This document shows, one piece after another, positions 26,463 through 34,866 of a stretch of 51,935 bases of DNA. The stretch spans positions 1 to 51,935 of the forward strand of contig JAFSZN010000137.1 of the NCBI GenBank assembly GCA_017455665.1. Reading direction: 5' to 3'. A program made the position numbers and the translations under genes. The first letter of the stretch is position 1. The number at the start of each line of letters is the position of its first letter. Under the pieces are notes generated by a model. That model saw nothing but the letters and a program-made list of their open reading frames with translations. It searched no databases and was not told the DNA's origin. Source of the DNA: Lentisphaeria bacterium. Its GTDB lineage: Bacteria > Verrucomicrobiota > Lentisphaeria > Victivallales > UBA1829.

Positions 26463-28643
26463 TCAGTCGCCGGAGAGTTCTTTGATCATCTCGGCGGGGA
26501 GCGGTTCGACTTTCGCGACCACGCATTCGCCGAGTTCGGGCAGCTTGACCTTTTCGCCGACCTTGTGTTCCACAAGCGCCTGCCCGAGCGGAGCCTTGTA
26601 GGCGATGCGCCCGCGGTCGACGTCGCCGTCCCATGCGCCCAGGATGTAGTAGGAGATCTCCTTGCCCATGCCGTCCTTCAGGAAGACGCGGCAGCCGGGC
26701 ACGACGGTGTCGGTGATCTCGACGTCGCTGAAATTCGTGACATCCATGAAGCCGAGGGATCTTTCGAGTTCGGAGCGGCGTCTCTGGAGGAATCTGCGCT
26801 GTTCCTTGGCGGCGTCGTACTCCGCGTTTTCACGGAGGTCGCCGAAGCTTCTCGCGTATGCCACGGCCTCGGCGTTCTGCGGGATGAGGACCTCGATGAG
26901 GTTCTTGAGTTCCGCCTGCATGCGCTTCTGGGAGGCGAAGGATGCGACCGGGGGCTGTTCCGTATTGCCGGCGGCATGGATGCCGAGCAGCTTGCTGCCC
27001 TCGCCGCTTTCGATGTACTCCATGAACTCGGGCGAAACGCGGCCCATCTTGACCATAACGCTCTGGAGCTCGCTTGCCTGCGTGCGGAATTTCTGAAGGC
27101 TGCCGACGATGGACGGGATGTCGCCGTCGGCGTTTTCGATGAGGTATTTGCGGAAATCCGGCTTTTCGCCGAGCAGGATGCGCTTGAGTTCACGCTGGGC
27201 AGCACCCCATTCCTTCGGGAGGTCCGAGCGGTTCAGGGCGGCTACGACGGTCTCCATGTCGACCAGAGAGGTGATGATGCGGGATTTGATGCGAGCCTTG
27301 TTCTTCCAGATCCAGAGGCAGACGTCGGCGGAAAGCGTTTCCATCGCGGCGATCTTGCCGATGATGTTCTGGATGAGGGCGGCATCTTCGGCTTCACGCG
27401 CGGCGGCTTCCTCCTTCGTCTCGGACGCGGCTTTCTTCCGCGGCTCGAAGAAGACGGTCATGCAGCGGAGCGGAAGCATCAGCCCGAGGGAGACGAATTC
27501 GTCCTGCGTATAGATGGCGCGGGTGGCTTCCAGAAGGCCGTCGAGGTCCTTCACCGAGATCTTCGCCCAGATCGCGAGGTTCGCGAGCTTGACTCCGCCG
27601 GGGATCGCGGCGGGCCAGAACGGGACCTGTCCGCGGAGCGGAGTGAACATCGCGGCGAGATCCTCGCGGGATGCGTTGAGGGAAAGCCAGGAAATGGACT
27701 CGGCGAGCATCTGAACGTCTTTCGGGAGCAGCCTGGAGCTGACGCGGACGAACAGCTTTCCGAGTTTTTCGGCGGACGCGGCATCGACAGACACGGATGC
27801 GCCGCCGTCCACCAAGCCCTTCAGAAGCGTGTAAAGCTCCAGGACGCTGCGGGAATCGCTGAAATGGCGTTTCCCGCCGGCCGCGGCGGCCGCCGGAGCG
27901 GCATTCCACCAGGCGGCGAACCCGGAAGCGGGGATGTACTGCGGCACGAGAAGATGCTGCACAAGCTCCTGAAGCTTCTGTTCCGGCACTTCGGACAGCG
28001 CCAGACGGTTCAGGATGCGGCGGTATTCGGACGAGGGGCGGATCGAGGAGCCGAGCGGAGAGATCAGGTCCGTAAGCTCGGGAGTCGTCTCGAAGAAGTA
28101 AGCGGAAACGATCGCCGACGCGATCGGGATGGACGAGGAGCTGGAACCGTCAATCGGGGTGACGGCGATCGTGCCGGTCACGCGGTCGATGCCGGTGATG
28201 CGTCCGCACTGCCCGGTCTCGGACTGGTACATGATCGCGGTGGAACGCAGGCGCTGGAGCTTTTTGAGGCGGAGCGCGACTTCACGGACGCCGACGCCCG
28301 CATCCTTCGCGCCGAGCGCCTTCACGACGGCGCCGCTGACCATGTAGGGGGGAAGGAGCTTGCGGACCGCATAGTTCAGCGAACTGCGGAACGCCGCGGA
28401 ATCCAGGATGGAAAGCTCGGCGATCCGCACACAGAATTTCGCCTTTTCGACGGAGGAGGAGATCGCATCGTCCCATGCCTCGAACAGCGCTTCAAACTGG
28501 GGCGCCGCGGCGCGGAGTTCCTGAATGCCTTCCGCCGTCCCGAGGCGGTTGACGCGGTCCATCAGAACACCGACAGCGTCCTCGTGCTGTTCCAGTTGAG
28601 CGTACAGGATCAGGTCCGGCAGAGAAAAGTCATTGATACCCAT
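26463..28643 (-). CDS. greA: Long GreA-type transcript cleavage factor with ~580-aa N-terminal extension
   Basis: 726 aa. The last 140 residues are a complete GreA/GreB: a coiled coil with the catalytic tip SFGDLRENAEYDAAKEQ (about 599-615), and an FKBP-like C-terminal domain with SYYILGAWDGD and YKAPLGQALVEHKVGE. It rescues backtracked RNA polymerase. Residues 1 to about 580 are mostly alpha-helical without recognised motifs. Long GreA proteins of about 715 aa are known from chlamydiae, which supports a PVC affiliation. AAGGAG lies ten bases before the ATG. Promoter at 28704-28732. The role of the extension is unknown. Confidence 0.92.
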   Translation of the reverse strand: MGINDFSLPDLILYAQLEQHEDAVGVLMDRVNRLGTAEGIQELRAAAPQFEALFEAWDDAISSSVEKAKFCVRIAELSILDSAAFRSSLNYAVRKLLPPYMVSGAVVKALGAKDAGVGVREVALRLKKLQRLRSTAIMYQSETGQCGRITGIDRVTGTIAVTPIDGSSSSSIPIASAIVSAYFFETTPELTDLISPLGSSIRPSSEYRRILNRLALSEVPEQKLQELVQHLLVPQYIPASGFAAWWNAAPAAAAAGGKRHFSDSRSVLELYTLLKGLVDGGASVSVDAASAEKLGKLFVRVSSRLLPKDVQMLAESISWLSLNASREDLAAMFTPLRGQVPFWPAAIPGGVKLANLAIWAKISVKDLDGLLEATRAIYTQDEFVSLGLMLPLRCMTVFFEPRKKAASETKEEAAAREAEDAALIQNIIGKIAAMETLSADVCLWIWKNKARIKSRIITSLVDMETVVAALNRSDLPKEWGAAQRELKRILLGEKPDFRKYLIENADGDIPSIVGSLQKFRTQASELQSVMVKMGRVSPEFMEYIESGEGSKLLGIHAAGNTEQPPVASFASQKRMQAELKNLIEVLIPQNAEAVAYARSFGDLRENAEYDAAKEQRRFLQRRRSELERSLGFMDVTNFSDVEITDTVVPGCRVFLKDGMGKEISYYILGAWDGDVDRGRIAYKAPLGQALVEHKVGEKVKLPELGECVVAKVEPLPAEMIKELSGD

Positions 28644-28703
28644 AGAGTGTCGTCTCCTTCGACGTCAGTTAGTCAAGTAGCATTTTTGTTTTATTAACTA
28701 ATT

Positions 28704-28732
28704 AATGTACACCCGATTCCGGCTTTTTTCAA
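28704..28732 (-). promoter_or_regulatory. Promoter of the greA-like gene
   Basis: Minus strand TTGAAA (28727-28732), 17-bp spacer, TACATT (28704-28709). The spacer carries AAGCCGGAATC, an 11-mer also present, inverted relative to the -35, at the hppA and glnS promoters. Confidence 0.6.
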
Positions 28733-28768
28733 GTATTTTTTTGCAATTGTCCCTTTTTTTCCGCTGTT

Positions 28769-28796
28769 TTGATTTGATTTTTTTTCAGAATAAACT
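28769..28796 (+). promoter_or_regulatory. Possible promoter of the HI0933-type flavoprotein gene
   Basis: TTGATT (28769-28774), 16-bp spacer, TAAACT (28791-28796), in a T-rich tract. Other -10-like sequences are nearby, so the exact site is uncertain. Confidence 0.4.
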
Positions 28797-28860
28797 ATTT
28801 TTATATTTTGTCTTTCGTTTCAGCAATACAACGATTCAGCTCAATCCGGACTCCCGAACC

Positions 28861-30102
28861 ATGGAATCTTTCGACGTCATCATCTGCGGAAGCGGTCCCG
28901 CCGGACTCGCCGCCGGACTCGCCGCCGCCTCGCACGGCGCATCGACGGTCATCCTGGACCCGAACTACGTCATCGGGCGCAAACTTTGCGCCACGGGAAA
29001 CGGGCGCTGCAATTTCTCCAATACGCTGCCGCCGCTCAAGTTCATGGCGGAATTCGGACGGCACGGACGGTTCATGACGGACGCCCTGCGCGCCGCGCCG
29101 CGCGAATTCTTTCTGGAACTGCTCCAGAAGGAGGGCATCCGCCCGGCGGTCGAAAACGAGATCCACTATTTCCCGATGAACGGCAGGGCGTCCGACGTCC
29201 GCGACGCGTTTCTGCGTGCGGCGAAGCGCGCCGGAGCGGAAACGCGCCTGTCCGTGTCCGCACGGCGCATCCTCGTGGAGGACGGAGCCGCTGTCGGGGT
29301 TGAAACGGACGGGGGCGGGCAAATCCGCGCATCGCACGTGATCCTGGCCTGCGGCGGCACGGCGGCGCCCTCTCTCGGCGGCACAGCGTCCGGGCTGAAG
29401 CTCGCGAAAGAGCTCGGTCACGGCGTCCGCGAGCCCGTCGCGGCCCTCGCGCCGGTCCACGTCGACGACCCGTGGACTTCCGAACTTGCCGGGCTGACCG
29501 TGCCCGACGCCGAGCTCGGCGTCATGGTCGGGACCCGTCACGTTTCCATGCGCGGCAGCCTGCTCTTCACGCACACCGGCTTTTCCGGTCCGGCGGCGCT
29601 GAATCTCTCCGGCACGGTGAACCGGGTTCTTTTAGAGGGAGAACCCGCTCAGGTATTCCTGCGCATCCTGCCGGACAAAAAGGAACAGAGCCTGTACGAT
29701 TACCTGATCGACGAACGGGAAAAAGTGCCGGACCACCTGCTGAAAAACTCCCTCGCGCGCATCATGCCGCGTTCGCTGGCGTCGCTCGTCTGCGAACGTC
29801 TCTTCGGCGAGGATTTCCACTCGAAGCGACTCACGAACGCCGGAGCGCACGAGCTCGCGCACCTGCTCGACCGGATGCCGTTCACGGTGTCGAAACCCGC
29901 CGCCATGGACGAGGCGATGGCGATGGACGGCGGCGTCCTGCTGAAGGAGGTCGACCCGCGCACAATGGAAAGCCGCCTCGTCAGGGGCGTGCATTTCGCC
30001 GGGGAGATTCTCGACCTGACCGGGCCGACAGGCGGTTTCAACATTCAGTTCGCGCTGTCCAGCGGACGCCTCGCGGGCCTCGCCGCGGCGGGCGCGCTGT
30101 GA
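28861..30102 (+). CDS. HI0933/BaiN-family FAD-dependent oxidoreductase
   Basis: 413-aa flavoprotein. Rossmann start DVIICGSGPAGLAAGLAAAS (residues 4-23), the family-specific GRKLCATGNGRCNFSN (about 40-55), and a C-terminal FAD-contact segment GPTGGFNIQFALSSGRLAG. Family members are poorly characterised reductases; one, BaiN, is linked to bile-acid dehydroxylation, which cannot be assumed here. The start at 28861 was chosen because homology begins there. The in-frame extension upstream is Phe-rich promoter DNA. It is convergent with the IS66-derived gene, with no terminator between them. Confidence 0.9.
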   Translation: MESFDVIICGSGPAGLAAGLAAASHGASTVILDPNYVIGRKLCATGNGRCNFSNTLPPLKFMAEFGRHGRFMTDALRAAPREFFLELLQKEGIRPAVENEIHYFPMNGRASDVRDAFLRAAKRAGAETRLSVSARRILVEDGAAVGVETDGGGQIRASHVILACGGTAAPSLGGTASGLKLAKELGHGVREPVAALAPVHVDDPWTSELAGLTVPDAELGVMVGTRHVSMRGSLLFTHTGFSGPAALNLSGTVNRVLLEGEPAQVFLRILPDKKEQSLYDYLIDEREKVPDHLLKNSLARIMPRSLASLVCERLFGEDFHSKRLTNAGAHELAHLLDRMPFTVSKPAAMDEAMAMDGGVLLKEVDPRTMESRLVRGVHFAGEILDLTGPTGGFNIQFALSSGRLAGLAAAGAL

Positions 30103-30124
30103 TCAATTTCGCCTCGAATTCAGT

Positions 30125-31300
30125 TCAGCGGGGAAATAAAAATTCAGGCGGCGGCGGATTCGGCTGTTTCAGCCTGACGAGCGTATCTTCCAGCCACACC
30201 CGGAAGGAAACGCCGCGCAGACGGCATTCGTCCGCGCAAATCGCGAGCATGGCAAACGGATCGGCGACGGGCGTTTCCGGGTTCGCGCGGGAGAGCTCCA
30301 TCCTCGGATCGTACAGAAATTCCGAAAGCGTCTTTTCGTGTTCGACGGCATGACGGAGCGCCTCGCCGAGCGGCGACTGCGGATTCTGAGCGGAAAGCAT
30401 CTCCCGGCAGCGTTCAAAGAACCTCGCCGTGATGCGTGCCGATTCGAGCCGGACGGCGCGGCGTTCGCGGTACAGGTCCTCCGGCGCGCCGCCGAGACGT
30501 TCCGCGCGGATCCTGGCATGGTCTTCCAGTTCGCCCAGCGCGTGGATCCCCTTCAGGAATTCATCGGCAAGCCAGTCGCCGCCTGCTTTCGCATGTTCAA
30601 ACATGCGGCGGAGGTTCGACCAGTCGGGAAACGTCCGCACGACCAGCGCGGTGCAGACCGGAGCGACCGTTTCCGCCGCGCTCAGGACCAGCTCGCGCAA
30701 GGCGGTTTCGGAGATCGCGATGCCGGATTCCAGCTTCAGACGTTCGGAGATCGTGCGGAAGCTCATGCCCGCCAGGCGGAAATCGGTCACGTAGGCGACG
30801 AACGAAGCATCGAACATCTGTCCTCCGCCGGACGGATCGGGAAAGAGCGCGGGAACGGGCGCCGCGGAAGCCATGCCGGAACCGTCGCCGGAAGCGTACA
30901 TGGCGCGGCGGATCGTCCGCCGGACGACCGGAGAACGCACCGCGACCGCTTCCGCCGTTTCGTATGCGATCACCGACATCCCGGCGGATCTGGAGGGCGG
31001 GAGCTCAAGTTTCACCTCGTCCGAGGGGAGATCGGACGGAACGGACACCGGTTCGGAGATGCGGTAGGATGCAGCAGGTTCGCGAAGCGCACCGGTTTTC
31101 TTTTCCGAAACACGGTCAGTCCGTTCGGCACCGGCATCCGGCGGGACATCCTCTTTCTCAGCCGGAATCGCATACAGTCCGGGCATGACGCGTCCGTAGA
31201 CCTGACGCGAAAGAAGGTCTATCGTCTTCTTCAGGTCGGCGTTCTCGTGCCGACTGGCGTCAAGCTCGCGTTCGAGCTGTGATTTCCGGTCGGACGGCAT
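30125..31300 (-). CDS. IS66 TnpC-derived protein lacking the DDE core (possibly exapted)
   Basis: 391-aa intact frame resembling the IS66-family transposase at both ends. N-terminal coiled coil with LKKTIDLLSRQVYGR (cf. the LRRxLFGRRSE segment); SFVAYVTDFRLAGMSFRTIS and SGIAISETALRELVLSAAET (cf. the YADHLPLYR...LSRSTLADWV region); and a C-terminal half with PLGEALRHAVEHEKTLSEFL then RLRGVSFRVWLEDTLVRL (cf. SPLGKAIRYAL... and NGVDPFAYLRDVL). Between VAPVCTAL and WSNLRRMFEHA the ~90-residue segment holding the first two catalytic Asp is missing. The NNxxERxxR motif is degenerate (RANPETPVA). No IS ends or tnpA/tnpB were seen. It lies 37 bp after uxaC, without a ribosome-binding site at this ATG. 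Confidence 0.7.
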   Translation of the reverse strand: MPSDRKSQLERELDASRHENADLKKTIDLLSRQVYGRVMPGLYAIPAEKEDVPPDAGAERTDRVSEKKTGALREPAASYRISEPVSVPSDLPSDEVKLELPPSRSAGMSVIAYETAEAVAVRSPVVRRTIRRAMYASGDGSGMASAAPVPALFPDPSGGGQMFDASFVAYVTDFRLAGMSFRTISERLKLESGIAISETALRELVLSAAETVAPVCTALVVRTFPDWSNLRRMFEHAKAGGDWLADEFLKGIHALGELEDHARIRAERLGGAPEDLYRERRAVRLESARITARFFERCREMLSAQNPQSPLGEALRHAVEHEKTLSEFLYDPRMELSRANPETPVADPFAMLAICADECRLRGVSFRVWLEDTLVRLKQPNPPPPEFLFPR

Positions 31301-31337
31301 GAGGATCGGGGGGATGAAAGTCTGCCGGGAACGGGAA

Positions 31338-32699
31338 TCACAGGCCGAAGAACGCCAGCGGACCGTCGTAGCACATGGTCTTCGCGAGCTTCACGGCGAC
31401 GGGTTCCGGCATCTGTCCAGCCTCGACCATGCCGCCAAGCGTGGAGGAAAGGATCCGGCGGAACATCTCGAAGCGGGACCCGTAGCTCAGGAGCTTGCGG
31501 GAGTCCGAGACCATGCCGGCAAACGCGCTCAGCAGGTCGACGCTGCCGATGTATTCCAGCTGGCGCTTCATGCCGATGGGCGTGTCGCAGAGCCACCAGG
31601 CGGACCCGAGGCGGACCGTGCTGCCGAAGGCGCGGGAGAGCGCGGCGAGCGTCGCCTGATGCGCCTGGTCCAGGCAGTAGAGAACGACCTTCAGACGGCC
31701 GTCGAACCGGTTCAGGAACCGGATGAGCTTTGCCTCGTGCGACTGGAAAAGATCGCTCACGTCGCCGCCGGAGTCCGGCCCAATCGTGCGGAACAGGAAA
31801 TCGCGCACGTCGCGGACCGCGCCCATGTGGAGCTGCATCACCCAGCCGCTCCGGCTGTTCATCTCGCCGCATTCGCCGAGCAGATAGTCCGCGTAGTTCG
31901 CGGCTTCTTCGGGAGAAACGGGTTCGCCCGCGAGAGCTTTTCCGAACGTCTCCGCGGCGGCCGCAGCGTCGCCGGTCCCGCTGGACGCGAGCTCAAGCCC
32001 GTGGTCGCTGGCGCGGCAGCCGTTTTCGGCGAAGAAATCGTGGGACTTCCGAAGGACGTCCAGCAGTTCGTCAAGCGTGGTGATCGTGACGCCCCAGCGT
32101 TTGCCGAGGCGTTCGATGTACGCGGGGAATCCCGGCTTTCCGGCCTTCATCGCCGCGTCCGGACGCCAGGTCGGACGCACGATCGTCCGTCCCATGCTCT
32201 CGTTTACGATCTTATGGTATTCGAGCGTGTCGGCGGGATCGTCGGTCGAGCACATCACCCCGACGTTCATGCGTTTCAGGAGCGCCTGCGGCCTGCTTTC
32301 CTCCTTCGCGAGGATCTCGTTGACCTTCTTCCAGATCAGCTCGCCCGTCTCCGCGCTCAGCAGCTCCGTGACGCCGAGGAACCGGAGGTCGAGGTGAATC
32401 CATTCGTAAACCGGGTTCCCGGCGATCCGGTCGAAGACTTCCGCCATGGCGATGAACTTGTCATGCGGCGACGCGTTGCCGGTGATCTTCTCCTCCGGCA
32501 CGCCCGTTTTCCGCAGGACTTCCCACACATAATGGTCCGTGGCGGCGAAGAGCTCCCACGCGTTTCTGAAATTCTCGTTGCGTGCGATGGCGGCGACGTC
32601 GGCGTGGTTGTGCGGATCGAGGATGGGAAGGTCTTTGACCGAGGCGAAAATGCGTTTTCCGGTTTCGTTTCCGATAAGATAGTCCTGACCGAGGAACAT
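31338..32699 (-). CDS. uxaC: Glucuronate/uronate isomerase
   Basis: 453-aa amidohydrolase-superfamily UxaC, interconverting D-glucuronate/D-fructuronate and D-galacturonate/D-tagaturonate, the first step of uronic-acid catabolism. Signatures: LPILDPHNHADVAAIA (metal-binding HxH, about 24-39), MCSTDDPADTLEYH, the VMQLHMGAVR segment, and a C-terminal LSYGSRFEMFRRILSS. AAGGA precedes the ATG. The HTH regulator gene ends 47 bp upstream on the same strand. The other pathway genes (uxaA/B, uxuA/B, kdgK) are not in the window. Confidence 0.96.
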   Translation of the reverse strand: MFLGQDYLIGNETGKRIFASVKDLPILDPHNHADVAAIARNENFRNAWELFAATDHYVWEVLRKTGVPEEKITGNASPHDKFIAMAEVFDRIAGNPVYEWIHLDLRFLGVTELLSAETGELIWKKVNEILAKEESRPQALLKRMNVGVMCSTDDPADTLEYHKIVNESMGRTIVRPTWRPDAAMKAGKPGFPAYIERLGKRWGVTITTLDELLDVLRKSHDFFAENGCRASDHGLELASSGTGDAAAAAETFGKALAGEPVSPEEAANYADYLLGECGEMNSRSGWVMQLHMGAVRDVRDFLFRTIGPDSGGDVSDLFQSHEAKLIRFLNRFDGRLKVVLYCLDQAHQATLAALSRAFGSTVRLGSAWWLCDTPIGMKRQLEYIGSVDLLSAFAGMVSDSRKLLSYGSRFEMFRRILSSTLGGMVEAGQMPEPVAVKLAKTMCYDGPLAFFGL

Positions 32700-32746
32700 G
32701 GCGAATCCTTTCCTTTATGAAAAACTGAATGTAGAACAAACGGAGA

Positions 32747-33448
32747 TCAGAAGACCTGCACCGCCTCGCGGATTGGGACGATCCAGCAGCAGACGTTGTG
32801 GAAATCCGCCCGCGGGATACGAAGCTCCGCGGCGTTGTCCTGAAGCGGCGTCAGGCTGACATCCTCGTCCTTGCGGGTGTAAACGGCAAAAAGGTAATCC
32901 GTCTTATCCCGGAGCTTCACAAGCACCGTGTCCCCGTCACAGGGCGCATCCAGCCCCCGGAGCAGAAGACGTGTTCCCTCCGGGAAAAACCCGCTGCGCT
33001 TTTTGTCGACTTCGACCGCGAAGAACCCCGTCTGGACCGGCGACGTGAACATGACGACACGCTTGGATTTTTTTCGGATGATCTCCTCGATCGAGTCGAT
33101 CTGAGGGTCGAAGTCCTTCAGGGCGTCCAGCTGAAGCAGCGGAGCGGGCGCGTTCTGCATCGTCCCGTAGCGCCCGGCATGCTTTTCGTGCAGGACATAC
33201 GCCGGACTACCGGCCGCCACAGGTTCGGACGGATAGACGGATTCGCCTTTTCCGCCCGGTTCCAGATACTCCTGGATCAGAGGATGCAGATTGTCCCACA
33301 CGGTGGAATTGATCTTGCGCGTACGACCGTTGAGCCAGTAGGCGACAGTCGTGTGCGAGACCCCGACCGAACGGGAAAAACTGAGCAGGCTTCCGCATTT
33401 GTCAATGGCGGACTGAATGGCTTTTTGAATGGATTCGGTAATGACCAC
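32747..33448 (-). CDS. HTH regulator with S24/LexA-like C-terminal domain lacking catalytic residues
   Basis: 233 aa. The N-terminal helix-turn-helix SLLSFSRSVGVSHTTVAYWL (about 20-39) is of the XRE/Cro or YdaS type. The C-terminal half (about 145-225) has an S24-like beta-strand pattern (FFAVEVDKKRSGFFPEGT, GDTVLVKL, LFAVYTRKDEDVSLTP), but the GDSM nucleophile motif is absent (DKKRS in its place), so self-cleavage is unlikely. The GTG start has AAGGGGAG six bases upstream. It is upstream of uxaC on the same strand and presumably regulates the unit, including itself, through the repeats at 33529-33577. Confidence 0.8.
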   Translation of the reverse strand: MVITESIQKAIQSAIDKCGSLLSFSRSVGVSHTTVAYWLNGRTRKINSTVWDNLHPLIQEYLEPGGKGESVYPSEPVAAGSPAYVLHEKHAGRYGTMQNAPAPLLQLDALKDFDPQIDSIEEIIRKKSKRVVMFTSPVQTGFFAVEVDKKRSGFFPEGTRLLLRGLDAPCDGDTVLVKLRDKTDYLFAVYTRKDEDVSLTPLQDNAAELRIPRADFHNVCCWIVPIREAVQVF

Positions 33449-33516
33449 GGTTAGCTCCCCTTGAATGTTTTGTCATGAAAAAGAACAGTTGAAAGAGAAC
33501 GAAAATGATTCATATC

Positions 33517-33577
33517 ACTATACACCGTTTGAAAAAAGTTTCAAGTATCTTTCAAAAAAGAAATCAAAAACTTTCAA
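33517..33577 (-). promoter_or_regulatory. Promoter and probable autoregulatory operator array of the uxaC regulator
   Basis: Minus strand TTGAAA (33539-33544), 16-bp spacer, TATAGT (33517-33522). The -35 is one arm of the inverted repeat TTGAAA-AAAG-TTTCAA (33529-33544). Further TTTCAA copies start at 33550 and 33572, 11 and 33 bp from the first, so all lie on one face of the helix. Another TTGAAA is at 33489. The pattern fits cooperative repressor binding. Confidence 0.6.
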
Positions 33578-33779
33578 CATGCGCTCGACTCGAATCAAAT
33601 TCGGGAAGATGTTTTTTGCGAAGACGGGAAAATAGGGGGAACTTTTTCGGAAACGCGGTGTCTATATGCGATGTCGGAGGTCCGCGCCGCATCAGGACAT
33701 GAACCGGACAGACGGGTCCTTCACACATCTTTTACCCGGATTTTTCAATACCGACCCATTTTTGAGGAGATAACTTGGC
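33578..33779. other. Intergenic region with no recognised feature except the moxR ribosome-binding site
   Basis: Divergent spacer between the uxaC regulator and the MoxR gene. GAGGAG precedes the ATG at 33780. No clear -35/-10 pair for the MoxR operon could be fixed. Confidence 0.5.
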
Positions 33780-34802
33780 ATGAGACAGGAAGAACTTCAG
33801 GAACTGCAAGGCAAAATCTCGGACGCGTCCGCGTTCATCCGCCCGCTCCGCACCGAAATCGGCCGCATCGTGGCGGGCCAGGAACAGCTGGTCGACCGCG
33901 TGCTGCTGTCGCTGATCGCAAACGGGCACCTGCTGCTGGAAGGCGTCCCCGGCCTGGCGAAGACGCTGCTGGTGAAGACGGTGGCGCAGGCGATGGACGG
34001 CGCGTTCTCGCGCATCCAGTTCACGCCGGACCTGCTGCCCTCGGACGTGGTCGGCACCACGATCTACAACCAGAACGACCACACGTTCTCGGTCAAGAAG
34101 GGCCCGGTCTTCGCGAACCTGGTGCTCGCCGACGAGATCAACCGCGCGCCGTCGAAAGTGCAGAGCGCGCTGCTGGAGTGCATGCAGGAACGTCAGGCGA
34201 CCATCTCCGGGGAGACGATCCCCATGCCGTCGCCGTTCCTGGTCCTCGCCACGCAGAACCCGATCGAGCAGGAAGGCACCTATCCGTTGCCGGAAGCCCA
34301 GGTCGACCGCTTCATGTTCAAGCTGAAAGTGGACTATCCGACCCGCGAGGCGGAACGCTCCGTGATCGACCGCATGGCGCATCCGGAGACGAGCCTGCGC
34401 GCGATGGCGGTGGCGAAGCTCTCCGACATCGAAAACGCCCGCGAATGGGTCGACAAGGTCTACATGGACGAGAAGATCCTCGAATACATCCTCGACATCG
34501 TGATCGCGACGCGTCCGAAGCACCATGCCGAGCTTTCCAGCCGCCAGAACGGCGTGAAGCTGGGCGACCTCGCCGAGCTGGTGCAGTTCGGCGCGTCCCC
34601 GCGTGCCGGCATCGCGCTCGCCCTCGCGGCGAAGGGGGCGGCGTTCCTGGAGGGACGCGCCTACGTGATCCCGCAGGACGTGAAGGCGCTCGCGCCGGAC
34701 GTGCTGCGCCACCGTCTGATCCTCAGTTACGAGGCGGAGGCGGAAGGGCTCGACGCCGACAGCATCATCGAACGCATCCTGAACGAGCTCCGCACGCCGT
34801 AG
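33780..34802 (+). CDS. MoxR-family AAA+ ATPase
   Basis: 340 aa. Walker A GVPGLAKT (55-62), Walker B LVLADEINRAPSK (about 113-125), sensor-1 ATQNPIEQEGTYPLPEAQ, and the C-terminal lid domain. MoxR ATPases act as chaperones for maturation of complexes, usually with the vWA proteins encoded beside them, as here (DUF58, BatA-like). Cytoplasmic. GAGGAG lies upstream of the ATG. It is the first gene of a four-gene unit closed by the terminator at 37929-37953. Confidence 0.95.
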   Translation: MRQEELQELQGKISDASAFIRPLRTEIGRIVAGQEQLVDRVLLSLIANGHLLLEGVPGLAKTLLVKTVAQAMDGAFSRIQFTPDLLPSDVVGTTIYNQNDHTFSVKKGPVFANLVLADEINRAPSKVQSALLECMQERQATISGETIPMPSPFLVLATQNPIEQEGTYPLPEAQVDRFMFKLKVDYPTREAERSVIDRMAHPETSLRAMAVAKLSDIENAREWVDKVYMDEKILEYILDIVIATRPKHHAELSSRQNGVKLGDLAELVQFGASPRAGIALALAAKGAAFLEGRAYVIPQDVKALAPDVLRHRLILSYEAEAEGLDADSIIERILNELRTP

Positions 34803-34866
34803 TCTTCGCCTGTCCGCAGACCGTTTTCCCGTCGCAGATTCACAGCAATTCAGCGAGGTTCACCCC

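Noticed and set aside
30125..31300. Active IS66 element
   Set aside because: The catalytic Asp block is missing, tnpA/tnpB are absent, and no terminal inverted repeats or target duplications were noticed.
32747..33448. Prophage repressor marking an integrated phage
   Set aside because: No integrase, structural phage genes or attachment-site repeats lie nearby; the neighbour is uxaC.
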